Source of the DNA: Chitinophaga filiformis | GTDB taxonomy: Bacteria > Bacteroidota > Bacteroidia > Chitinophagales > Chitinophagaceae | DNA: 64,000 nucleotides | Assembly (NCBI RefSeq): GCF_900102545.1 | Contig: NZ_FNBN01000003.1 | Coordinates: 423,158 to 487,157, forward strand | Reading direction: 5' to 3' | Notes under the pieces: model-generated | What the model was told of the DNA's origin: nothing | Seen by the model: the letters and a program-made list of their open reading frames with translations, nothing else | Databases searched by the model: none | In this document: positions 46,450-54,056 of the stretch, in pieces | Layout of the letters: each line of letters starts with the position of its first letter | How positions within the stretch are numbered: position 1 is the first letter of the stretch | Position numbers and translations under genes: made by a program

Positions 46450-48354
46450 ATGGGAAAGATAATAGGTATTGACTTAGGAACTACCAACTCATGCGTTGCA
46501 GTAATGGAAGGCAACGAACCGGTAGTGATTGCCAATGATGAAGGACGCAGAACTACGCCCTCCGTTGTGGGTTTCTTAAAAAATGGTGAGAGAAAGGTAG
46601 GTGATCCGGCAAAACGCCAGGCTATCACTAACCCGGTGAACACTATTATGTCAGTAAAGCGTTTCATGGGACGCCATTTCGATGAGGTATCCAATGAAAT
46701 ACCTCACTGGAGCTATAAAGTTGCGCGTGGTGAGAACAACACTACCCGTATCGATATCGACGGCAGATTATATACTCCTCAGGAGATCTCTGCTATGATT
46801 CTTCAGAAAATGAAGAAAACAGCTGAAGATTACCTGGGTCAGGAAGTAACTGAAGCGGTGATCACTGTGCCTGCTTATTTTAACGACGCTCAGCGTCAGG
46901 CTACCAAAGAAGCAGGTGAGATCGCGGGTCTGGCTGTACGTCGTATCATCAACGAGCCTACTGCCGCTGCACTGGCTTATGGACTGGATAAAAAACATGC
47001 TGATAGCAAGATCGCCGTATTTGACCTTGGTGGTGGTACCTTCGATATCTCCATCCTGGAACTGGGCGATGGCGTATTCGAAGTAAAATCTACTAACGGT
47101 GATACACACTTAGGTGGTGACGACTTTGATAAAGTGATCATGGACTGGCTGGCTGAGGAATTCAAGAAAGATGAAGCAGTTGACCTGCACAAAGATCCAA
47201 TGGCATGGCAGCGTCTGAAAGAAGCAGCTGAAAAAGCAAAGATCGAACTGTCCTCCTCCCAGGAAACAGAGATCAACCTGCCTTATATCACTGCAGTAGA
47301 CGGCGTACCTAAACACTTAGTAAAGAAACTGAGCCGCGCTAAATTCGAGCAACTGGCAGATTCCCTGGTGGAAAGAACACTGGAGCCTTGCCGTAAAGCC
47401 CTGAAAGATGCTGGCATGAACACTTCCGAAATCGACGAAGTAATACTGGTAGGTGGTTCTACCCGTATCCCTAAGATCCAGGAAGTAGTAGAGAAATTCT
47501 TCGGTAAGAAACCAAACAGAGGTGTAAACCCGGATGAAGTAGTAGCCGTTGGTGCTGCTATCCAGGGTGGCGTACTGACCGGTGAAGTGAAAGATGTGCT
47601 GCTGCTGGACGTTACCCCGCTTTCTCTGGGTATCGAAACCATGGGTGGTGTATTCACCAAACTGATCGAATCTAACACGACCATTCCGAGCAAGAAATCT
47701 GAAACCTTCTCCACTGCAGCTGATAACCAGCCAAGTGTTGAAATTCACGTACTGCAGGGTGAACGTCCTATGGCAAACCAGAACCGTACACTGGGCCGCT
47801 TTATCCTCGATGGTATTCCACCAGCACCGCGTGGTGTACCTCAGATCGAAGTAATCTTCGATATCGATGCTAACGGTATCCTGCACGTAACTGCCAAAGA
47901 TAAAGGCACTGGTAAAACACAGAATATCCGTATCGAAGCAGGTAGTGGTCTGAGCAAAGATGAGATCGAAAAGATGAAGGCTGAAGCAAAAGCGAACGAA
48001 TCATCAGATAAGGAACAGCGTGAAAAGATCGAAAAGCTCAACCAGGCTGACAGCCTGATCTTCCAGACTGAAAAACAGCTGAAAGAATATGGTGATAAGA
48101 TCCCTGCAGATAAGAAAGGCACAATTGAAACTGCCCTGAATAAACTGAAAGAAGCACATAAGAGTGGCGATATCGCCCAGGTAGATGCAGCAGTTACAGA
48201 AATGAACAATGCATGGACCGCAGCTTCTGAAGAACTGTACAAAGCAACACAGGAAGCACAGGCTAACGGTGGTGCAGCAGGTCAGGGACAGCCACAGGGT
48301 AGCGCTGCCGGCAACGAAGGCGTGACCGATGCTGAATTTGAAGAAGTAAAGTAA
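46450..48354 (+). CDS. dnaK: Molecular chaperone DnaK (Hsp70)
   Basis: 634 residues starting [21 protein letters not shown]. It has the nucleotide-binding domain ([34 protein letters not shown] motif as [26 protein letters not shown]), the peptide-binding domain ([18 protein letters not shown]) and a C-terminal lid ending in [11 protein letters not shown]. It folds proteins with DnaJ and GrpE, which are not in the window. The frame is open back to 46360, but ATG 46450 is the conserved start. Confidence 0.98.
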   Translation: MGKIIGIDLGTTNSCVAVMEGNEPVVIANDEGRRTTPSVVGFLKNGERKVGDPAKRQAITNPVNTIMSVKRFMGRHFDEVSNEIPHWSYKVARGENNTTRIDIDGRLYTPQEISAMILQKMKKTAEDYLGQEVTEAVITVPAYFNDAQRQATKEAGEIAGLAVRRIINEPTAAALAYGLDKKHADSKIAVFDLGGGTFDISILELGDGVFEVKSTNGDTHLGGDDFDKVIMDWLAEEFKKDEAVDLHKDPMAWQRLKEAAEKAKIELSSSQETEINLPYITAVDGVPKHLVKKLSRAKFEQLADSLVERTLEPCRKALKDAGMNTSEIDEVILVGGSTRIPKIQEVVEKFFGKKPNRGVNPDEVVAVGAAIQGGVLTGEVKDVLLLDVTPLSLGIETMGGVFTKLIESNTTIPSKKSETFSTAADNQPSVEIHVLQGERPMANQNRTLGRFILDGIPPAPRGVPQIEVIFDIDANGILHVTAKDKGTGKTQNIRIEAGSGLSKDEIEKMKAEAKANESSDKEQREKIEKLNQADSLIFQTEKQLKEYGDKIPADKKGTIETALNKLKEAHKSGDIAQVDAAVTEMNNAWTAASEELYKATQEAQANGGAAGQGQPQGSAAGNEGVTDAEFEEVK

Positions 48355-48380
48355 CAGAAGCATTTTAGGGATATTTGGTA

Positions 48381-48417
48381 AGAGGGCGAATCTTAAAAGG
48401 TTCGCCCTCTTTTTTTG
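48381..48417 (+). terminator. Terminator of dnaK
   Basis: AGAGGGCGAA (48381-48390) and TTCGCCCTCT (48401-48410) followed by TTTTTTT. Confidence 0.9.
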
Positions 48418-48440
48418 TGCCTATTTTTATATTTTGTGTT

Positions 48441-49451
48441 ATGCAACTGACACTACACCCGTTCGAATTAAAGTTCAGACATACCTTTACCATCTCGCGT
48501 AAATCCAAAGACGTGCAGCCACTACTGGTGGTAGAACTGCAACAGGATGGACTCAGCGGTCTGGGAGAAACTGCTGATAACTCCTACTATCATATGACCG
48601 TGCCCCACCTGATGGAAGCCATTAATGCGCACAGAACAGTGATAGAAGGGCATACCTTAACGACGCCCGAAGCCTTCTGGGAATTGTTATACCCACTGTT
48701 CAAAGACAACCTCTTTGCACTCTGTGCGATAGACCTGGCCGCGCATGATCTCTATGCCAAAAAGCTGAATAAGAAACTGTATGAAGTGTGGGGACTCGAT
48801 ATCTCGCACAATCCGATGACTGACTATACGATCGGTATCGATACGGTGGAAAACATGGTCAGCAAGCTGAAAGAGTTCCCCTGGCCGATCTACAAGATCA
48901 AACTGGGTACACAGGATGATATTGCCATTATAAAGGAACTGCGCCGGCATACTGATGCCATCTTCCGGGTAGATGCCAACTGCGCCTGGGGAGTGGATGA
49001 AACCTTACGGAATGCTACTGCCTTTAAATCACTGGGAGTGGAATTCATTGAACAGCCTATGCCGGCGGAAGATGTAGAGGGCATGAAAAGAGTGTATACT
49101 GCATCAGCATTGCCGCTCATAGCCGATGAAAGCTGCATTACGGAAGCAGATGTGGAGCGGTGTAAAGGGCTTTTTCATGGTATCAACATCAAGCTGACCA
49201 AGTGCGGTGGCATTACACCTGCCCGCAGGATGATCGATCATGCAAAACGCCTGGGCATGCAGGTCATGACCGGCAGCATGAATGAAAGCACCGTCGGCAC
49301 TTCAGCAGTAGCCCACCTGCTGCCTTACCTGGACTACGTGGATATGGATGGTCCGCTCTTACTGGCGGAAGATACTTCCGACGGTGTAAAGATCGTTGAC
49401 GGACGTATCATCTATGCCGACAGGCCCGGTACCGGCGCTGTATTGAGATAA
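48441..49451 (+). CDS. Dipeptide epimerase (enolase superfamily)
   Basis: 336 residues with the muconate-lactonizing-type catalytic set: KxK in YKIKLGT, metal ligands in VDANCAW (Asp), FIEQPM (Glu) and IADES (Asp/Glu), a second lysine in IKLTKCGG, and the MNEST loop. This pattern is that of L-Ala-D/L-Glu and related dipeptide epimerases, which recycle peptidoglycan peptides or epimerise other dipeptides. ATG 48441 is chosen because the dnaK terminator occupies the upstream part of the frame (48375-48440). It is 18 nt before a PmoA-like gene. Confidence 0.9.
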   Translation: MQLTLHPFELKFRHTFTISRKSKDVQPLLVVELQQDGLSGLGETADNSYYHMTVPHLMEAINAHRTVIEGHTLTTPEAFWELLYPLFKDNLFALCAIDLAAHDLYAKKLNKKLYEVWGLDISHNPMTDYTIGIDTVENMVSKLKEFPWPIYKIKLGTQDDIAIIKELRRHTDAIFRVDANCAWGVDETLRNATAFKSLGVEFIEQPMPAEDVEGMKRVYTASALPLIADESCITEADVERCKGLFHGINIKLTKCGGITPARRMIDHAKRLGMQVMTGSMNESTVGTSAVAHLLPYLDYVDMDGPLLLAEDTSDGVKIVDGRIIYADRPGTGAVLR

Positions 49452-49469
49452 AACTATTACCCTCAAATA

Positions 49470-50783
49470 ATGTTACCCGTTATGAAAAACAGACAATTAT
49501 TGTCCTCTCCTGTTGCGCGACACCAATCAGTTCGTCGATCGGCAACACCTGTGCTTTGCGTAGTCTTACTGCTCTTAACAGGCGCTTTCCCGGCCAGCGC
49601 CCAGTTGCTGGCCCGTATCAGTGTAAAGGCCGGCGCCCGTCAATGTGAGAACCTGCCTGTTTCCACCCTGATGAAAGATGCAGTAATATCCCGGCAGGAT
49701 TCCCTGCAGTTCTTCGAAATACAACAGGGCCGCCGCAAGCCTGTCCCTTTCCAGATTGCTGCCGGCAGGTATCTTTACTGGATAATGGATGGTAAAACAG
49801 CTCCGGGAAAGGTCCGCCTATATGAACTGGTGAAAGGCGCACCGGTTCCTGCTATCGCTCGTATGCAGGCAAAAGACAGCGCCGGTGCATTGGTGTTGGA
49901 AGAAGGCAATCAACATCTCCTGCAATACAACTACAACATAGTGGAACCACCTGCCGGCGTAGATACCGCTTATCGCCGCAGTGGTTTTATACATCCGCTC
50001 TGGGCGCCTGATGGCCAGGTCATCACTAATATTCATCCCAAAGACCACTGGCACCATGTAGGGATCTGGAACCCATGGACGCATACTTCTTTTAAAGGAA
50101 AGGAGACCGATTTCTGGAACCTTCAGAAAAAGGAAGGTACTGTCCGTTTCAAAGGCTTCATCAGTCGTACGCAGGGGCCTGTATTATGCGGGTTTCAGGC
50201 CTTGCATGATCATATTGCCTTCTCCGGCAAACAGGAAACGGTGGCCATCAATGAGGAATGGGATGTCAAAGCATTTAACAGCAATGGCAACACCCTCCGT
50301 GTCTGGGATATTGACAACACCATGAGCTGCGCAGATACATCCGGTATCACCCTGTTACAATACCGTTACGGCGGCGGCTTTGGCCTCCGTACCACAGCGG
50401 AATGGAAGGCTGACAACAGCAAGGTGATCACCTCAGAAGGAAAGACCCGTAAGGATGCCGACAGCACCCGTGCCCGCTGGATTAAGATCACCGGGCGTAC
50501 AGATAAAGGGGAAACCGGTATTCTCGTAATGAGTCATCCGTCCAACTACGACTATCCACAACCCGTACGTGTATGGCCTGAGAATAACGAAAGAGGGGAG
50601 ATTATGATGAATTTCAGTCCGACTAAAATGAAGTCCTGGGAACTGAAATACGGGCAAAGCTACCGCTTGTGTTACAGGGTCCTCGTATTCACTAACGATA
50701 TCTCAAAAGAAGAAGCTGAAGACGCCTGGGAAGCATATGCAAAGCCTCCGCAGATTACTGTTTCCTGGAGCGCAGGTCTCTGA
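49470..50783 (+). CDS. Exported PmoA-like (DUF6807) protein
   Basis: 437 residues with a signal peptide (VLCVVLLLLTGAFPASAQ) and a large beta-rich domain carrying GFIHPLWAPDGQVITNIHPKDHWHHVGIWNPWTHTSF. This is the histidine-rich stretch of the family named methane oxygenase PmoA in databases (PF14100), which is not a methane monooxygenase. Such proteins are frequent in Bacteroidota near sugar-related oxidoreductases; the activity is unknown. It lies 18 nt after the epimerase gene, probably the same operon. A second ATG at 49482 is possible. Its end overlaps the convergent gene by 29 bp. Confidence 0.8.
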   Translation: MLPVMKNRQLLSSPVARHQSVRRSATPVLCVVLLLLTGAFPASAQLLARISVKAGARQCENLPVSTLMKDAVISRQDSLQFFEIQQGRRKPVPFQIAAGRYLYWIMDGKTAPGKVRLYELVKGAPVPAIARMQAKDSAGALVLEEGNQHLLQYNYNIVEPPAGVDTAYRRSGFIHPLWAPDGQVITNIHPKDHWHHVGIWNPWTHTSFKGKETDFWNLQKKEGTVRFKGFISRTQGPVLCGFQALHDHIAFSGKQETVAINEEWDVKAFNSNGNTLRVWDIDNTMSCADTSGITLLQYRYGGGFGLRTTAEWKADNSKVITSEGKTRKDADSTRARWIKITGRTDKGETGILVMSHPSNYDYPQPVRVWPENNERGEIMMNFSPTKMKSWELKYGQSYRLCYRVLVFTNDISKEEAEDAWEAYAKPPQITVSWSAGL

Positions 50784-51048
50784 TGCCGGTAATGGCATTA
50801 TACAGCCCGAAAATGCCCATTATTATAAAAACGGCTATTACTCCCCAGTGACCGGTAGCGCGGTAAATATAGAGCTCTATACGCGTCAGACGGACGGTTT
50901 TTAGGTCGCCTGCTGCCTGTGAAAACTGGAGGAATCGGAAAATAGCAAAACCAAAGCCGATCAATGCTACTGCAATCATCCAGATGACTGCAGTCCAGGA
51001 GGCAGGTTCTGTTTCGGAGGGAGTGGGTTGTTCAGGGGTAGTTCGCAT
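50755..51048 (-). CDS. Small two-helix membrane protein of unknown function
   Basis: A 97-residue protein beginning MRTTPEQPTPSE, with two transmembrane helices (WTAVIWMIAVALIGFGFAIF and WGVIAVFIIMGIFGLYNAI) joined by a charged loop. No family was recognised. The frame extends to an ATG at 51087, but that lies in the terminator hairpin, so 51048 is chosen. Its 3' end overlaps the end of the PmoA-like gene. Confidence 0.65.
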   Translation of the reverse strand: MRTTPEQPTPSETEPASWTAVIWMIAVALIGFGFAIFRFLQFSQAAGDLKTVRLTRIELYIYRATGHWGVIAVFIIMGIFGLYNAITGIRDLRSRKQ

Positions 51049-51065
51049 AGCAACAAGATACAAAT

Positions 51066-51113
51066 AAAAATAGAATGGCCTGTCCACTATAGCAGACAGG
51101 CCATTCTATTTTT
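51066..51113. terminator. Perfect 19-bp inverted repeat, bidirectional terminator
   Basis: AAAAATAGAATGGCCTGTC (51066-51084) and its exact complement (51095-51113) with a 10-nt loop, 13 nt after the stop of the thioredoxin-like gene. Confidence 0.85.
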
Positions 51114-51126
51114 TCAGATATGTGTT

Positions 51127-51765
51127 CTATATAGCTATTCCATGTGATCTCTGGTGACTTGCCTCGTACACTGCAGACAGCAGGTCTCTCTTCTCGATTG
51201 ATTTCTCCAGCCACAGGTCTACCGCACTGTACACGATCTTCAGTGAAGGCGTCAATACATAAATGGCAGGCACCGGTACGTCTTCATTCACACCTGATAT
51301 CCTGTCCCAGATAGGGTCGGTAGCAGAGTGAAGACCCGCTTTGCCGGCAATTACGTTATGCTGATCCCAGATAGTAGCAAAAGGCAGTTGCAATGCGGCT
51401 GTAGCCTGATCGAAATACTGCTTTTCATCAGTAGTTACCAGTAGCAGCTGACCGCCCATTACGCGGATGTCTGCATAAATATCATTCAGTTCTTTCAGCA
51501 GTCTGTTGCCATAACCATTCCAGTGAATGGAGTGGAATGCCAGTACCAGCGGGCGATCTATCAGTTGTGTAACAGGTTGTAAACCCTGTACAGACTTTAA
51601 GATATCTGAAGTGGCAATAATATTTTTCTTATTTATATGGAATGCAGGCAATGTATCTCCCGCATGTAAAGGGCTGATGGGAGTCCTGTTCTTATAGGCT
51701 TTCTTCACATATTCAAGTTCAAATTCAGGAGAAAGATCTGCGTATCTGGCGAAGTTGTTAGACAT
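51127..51765 (-). CDS. Cysteine-free peroxiredoxin/thioredoxin-fold protein
   Basis: The 212-residue product has the order of an AhpC/TSA-type thioredoxin fold: GDTLPAFHINKKN, then strand RPLVLAFHSIHWNGYGNRLLKELNDIYADI, then QLLLVTTDEKQYFDQA, LPFATIWDQHNVIAGKAGL and VPAIYVLTPSLKIVYS. Where the family has a catalytic cysteine (FxRGxWCPYC), this protein has FHSIHWNGYGN, and the whole sequence has no cysteine. It cannot act as a classical peroxiredoxin and may be a binding or regulatory relative. A -7 box about 210 nt upstream implies a long leader. Confidence 0.75.
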   Translation of the reverse strand: MSNNFARYADLSPEFELEYVKKAYKNRTPISPLHAGDTLPAFHINKKNIIATSDILKSVQGLQPVTQLIDRPLVLAFHSIHWNGYGNRLLKELNDIYADIRVMGGQLLLVTTDEKQYFDQATAALQLPFATIWDQHNVIAGKAGLHSATDPIWDRISGVNEDVPVPAIYVLTPSLKIVYSAVDLWLEKSIEKRDLLSAVYEASHQRSHGIAI

Positions 51766-51973
51766 ACGAAATAAATTTAAGGGATGGTTGGTAAACAGTG
51801 ATTAAATAAATGGTCGTAATGATTTTTATGAAACGGTTGCCGGTAAATGCTTAGCGGCAATGAGGTATCAGCTACAACAACAGACTGCAGAGGTCTTCAT
51901 TTTATACTGCGTTAATACTGTAAAGTGAGGCATTGTGAACTTGTATTTTATGTGATTGCCTGTATTGACAACA

Positions 51974-51981
51974 CAAATATA
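51974..51981 (-). promoter_or_regulatory. -7 promoter element of the thioredoxin-fold gene
   Basis: TATATTTG on the minus strand fits TAnnTTTG. The region 19-25 nt upstream overlaps the palindrome at 51996-52020. The predicted leader is about 200 nt. Confidence 0.5.
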
Positions 51982-51995
51982 GGACTATTTCTTTA

Positions 51996-52020
51996 ATACC
52001 CTACAAATTTTGTAGGGTAT
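51996..52020. promoter_or_regulatory. Palindromic operator candidate
   Basis: ATACCCTACAAA, one T, then the exact complement TTTGTAGGGTAT. It overlaps the -33 region of the minus-strand promoter and contains a TACA...TGTA dyad like those bound by BlaI/CopY-type repressors, though with a different spacing. It could instead be a short hairpin. Confidence 0.45.
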
Positions 52021-52072
52021 TTATTAAGTTATTGATAATCAATTAGCATGTTTTAAAGAATTTGAAAAGTTT

Positions 52073-52080
52073 TATATTTG
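52073..52080 (+). promoter_or_regulatory. -7 promoter element of the DUF1266 lipoprotein gene
   Basis: TATATTTG matches TAnnTTTG. It overlaps the in-frame ATG at 52078, which supports the start at 52111. Confidence 0.55.
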
Positions 52081-52110
52081 ATGCTTCTATATTCAACAAA
52101 ACAATGCTAC

Positions 52111-52977
52111 ATGAAAGGAATTCGGTTAAATATCATCCCGGCCATCTGTTTGCTGGCTATCAGCATGGCGGGATGTAACAGCAATAGCAATAAACAGGAC
52201 AAGCAGGACAAACAGGAGCAGGCAGCTGCCACCAGCAATGCGACTATTATCAGGAATGATGAATTGTATCCCTTTATGCTGGCCGGCGTATACTTCGTAC
52301 ATGGTTACGGTGGGCCTGAGCGTACTTTTGATGGATTGATCAAACCGGCAACAGCGGGAGAACCCGGCTCAGATACTTTCTCCAAATCCATACAGGCGGC
52401 CTACAGCAGGTACTTTATTTTCCCGTTTAAACCGGAGGATGATAAAGATGGTAAGGAGGCGAAAGCGACACTGGCTGACTACTGGGATATCCACAATACC
52501 GCAGAACTGGAGAAATCATTAGACTGGTTACTGGATGAAGGACACCAGGCGCAATACGCGCAGTATCGTAAAGTACTGGATGAAAACGGAGGTGCCGGCG
52601 CTGACCTGGCGGCTATTGATCTTGCTAAATATAAGTTGTCAAAGACCGACGTTCCCGGTATACAGTTCGTTAAAGATCATTATACTGAATTCAGCAAAGC
52701 GGGGATTAAAGCCTGGGATATTGCCCGTTATATTAATAACATCTGCGTAGCTTACCAGGCGGGATATTTTAATAGGGGAGAAGCAACCGCATGGCTGAGA
52801 AAAGCGCCACCGGTGGTACAGTTACAGTATAGCGACTGGAAAGCTTATTTCAACGATTTCCTCCTGGGCCGTCAGTTCTGGGGTGGTAGTGAGGGTGACA
52901 CTGAGCGTTTCAGAAAAGAAGTAGCGGGTATGCTGGAAGGGAAGTACAGTATCTATACCTATATGCCGGTAAAATAA
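52111..52977 (+). CDS. DUF1266-like lipoprotein
   Basis: 288 residues with a lipobox (LAISMAGC, then NSNSNKQDKQDKQEQ). The C-terminal domain carries DYWDIHNTAELEKSLDWLLDEGHQAQYAQYR, GIKAWDIARYINNICVAYQAGYFNRGEATAWL and DWKAYFNDFLLGRQFWGG. That combination of a W-rich helix pair, AWDxxRY and LLGRxFW is typical of DUF1266 (YbeR/YbeU-like) proteins of unknown function. It converges on the type VI payload island from the left. A role as surface partner or immunity factor is possible but unsupported. Confidence 0.75.
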   Translation: MKGIRLNIIPAICLLAISMAGCNSNSNKQDKQDKQEQAAATSNATIIRNDELYPFMLAGVYFVHGYGGPERTFDGLIKPATAGEPGSDTFSKSIQAAYSRYFIFPFKPEDDKDGKEAKATLADYWDIHNTAELEKSLDWLLDEGHQAQYAQYRKVLDENGGAGADLAAIDLAKYKLSKTDVPGIQFVKDHYTEFSKAGIKAWDIARYINNICVAYQAGYFNRGEATAWLRKAPPVVQLQYSDWKAYFNDFLLGRQFWGGSEGDTERFRKEVAGMLEGKYSIYTYMPVK

Positions 52978-52993
52978 TTTGCTGATATATGTG

Positions 52994-53031
52994 AAGCGCC
53001 CGTCTCAATTACTAAGACGGGCGCTTTTCTT
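52994..53031 (+). terminator. Terminator of the DUF1266 lipoprotein gene
   Basis: AAGCGCCCGTCT (52994-53005) and AGACGGGCGCTT (53015-53026) form a 12-bp stem, followed by TTCTTC. Confidence 0.85.
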
Positions 53032-53111
53032 CGGTTTCGCTTGCCATTAATTATTTTTGTTGCTGCGGATGTTTAGTTATGCAGTACCTCTCCCGCTATA
53101 GCAATCACCCA

Positions 53112-54041
53112 TTACGAATATTTGATATCCAGTCTGTCATACTCCTTCGCTGTAAACTGGTCTTTTATCTTCTTAAAAGGCTGACCACAATTGGTGAACA
53201 TGATGCTTTTTAATTTTTTGCAGGCGAGTAATGCTTCCGGATGTTCGATCTTCTTTGAATTGATCACATTTACTTCCAGTAGATTGGGTAAGGTGGTAAA
53301 GACATTACAATCTATCACTGCTGATATGCTATTGAGGAAGGTCGTCTGAAGGTGAGTGAGCCGGGAAAGTTTATCCGTAGGAAAACCTTTATCGGCACCG
53401 ATAATTGACAAGGCTTGCAGAGGACTGTTTATGTTTGACATAATATCAAATGAGTATGCAAATTCAACTTCCAGATGGAGAAGAGAGGTGAACTTTGCTA
53501 TTTCTTTCAGGATATGGCCCTTCTTATCCATCCGGCATTCCAGATATTCCAGAGAAGGAACGTGCTCCTGTGAAATATTAAACAGCGAAGGCAACTCTGT
53601 GGCGGTAAAACTGGTGAAAAATATGAGCGCCTTCAACTCAGGAAGTTTGATGTCTGGCCATTCGGGCAATTTCTTAGCCACCAATTCTCCATACTCTTCA
53701 GTGTTCGATATCCTAAGTGTCTTTAATCCCGCCGGGAGATCTTCCTGCTTTAAATGTGGCAGGAATGACACAGGAATATCCAGGAAAGACAGTTGTTCCA
53801 GATCTTTTATGTAGGCAGGAAATTTGTTTTTGCTGGCCTGTGCCTTGGTCGGAAATAACCGTACTGCGCGGATCTTTTTATAGTCGCCGCTTGCAGGCTC
53901 CTGATCCCACGCAAGTCTTGTCGCACCCTCCTCGTCTTCAAAGAACTTCGACTTCTCTTTGCTGCCTATGCAATAAATTCCGTTACCTGAAGGATAGTTA
54001 GCACGTTTCCTTGTGGAAATAATACTGTCTTTAAGCTCCAT
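53112..54041 (-). CDS. Leucine-rich-repeat-like protein, probable immunity protein of the Rhs nuclease toxin
   Basis: 309 residues without a signal peptide. From about residue 80 the sequence has regularly spaced leucine-rich units: LEQLSFLDIPVSFLPHL, LPAGLKTLRISNTEEYGEL, LPELKALIFFTSFTATEL, VPSLEYLECRMDKKGHIL, FTSLLHLEVEF, LSRLTHLQTTFLNSI and LPNLLEVNVINSKKI. It starts 15 nt after the stop of the Rhs toxin gene, the standard place for the cognate antitoxin, and a cytosolic location suits protection from a nuclease. The immunity role is inferred from position. The solenoid could bind and block the GIY-YIG domain. Confidence 0.75.
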   Translation of the reverse strand: MELKDSIISTRKRANYPSGNGIYCIGSKEKSKFFEDEEGATRLAWDQEPASGDYKKIRAVRLFPTKAQASKNKFPAYIKDLEQLSFLDIPVSFLPHLKQEDLPAGLKTLRISNTEEYGELVAKKLPEWPDIKLPELKALIFFTSFTATELPSLFNISQEHVPSLEYLECRMDKKGHILKEIAKFTSLLHLEVEFAYSFDIMSNINSPLQALSIIGADKGFPTDKLSRLTHLQTTFLNSISAVIDCNVFTTLPNLLEVNVINSKKIEHPEALLACKKLKSIMFTNCGQPFKKIKDQFTAKEYDRLDIKYS

Positions 54042-54056
54042 ATTTTATTTTCAGTT

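Larger units (their letters stand above)
51766..52110. other. Divergent intergenic region with palindrome and two -7 boxes
   Basis: 345 bp between the cysteine-free thioredoxin-fold gene (minus) and the DUF1266 lipoprotein gene (plus). It holds a minus-strand TATATTTG at 51974-51981, a near-perfect palindrome at 51996-52020 and a plus-strand TATATTTG at 52073-52080. No ORF is supported. Confidence 0.6.

Noticed and set aside
49470..50783. Methane monooxygenase subunit
   Set aside because: The PmoA name of the family is a database label; the protein is a soluble exported beta-rich protein without the membrane helices of particulate methane monooxygenase.
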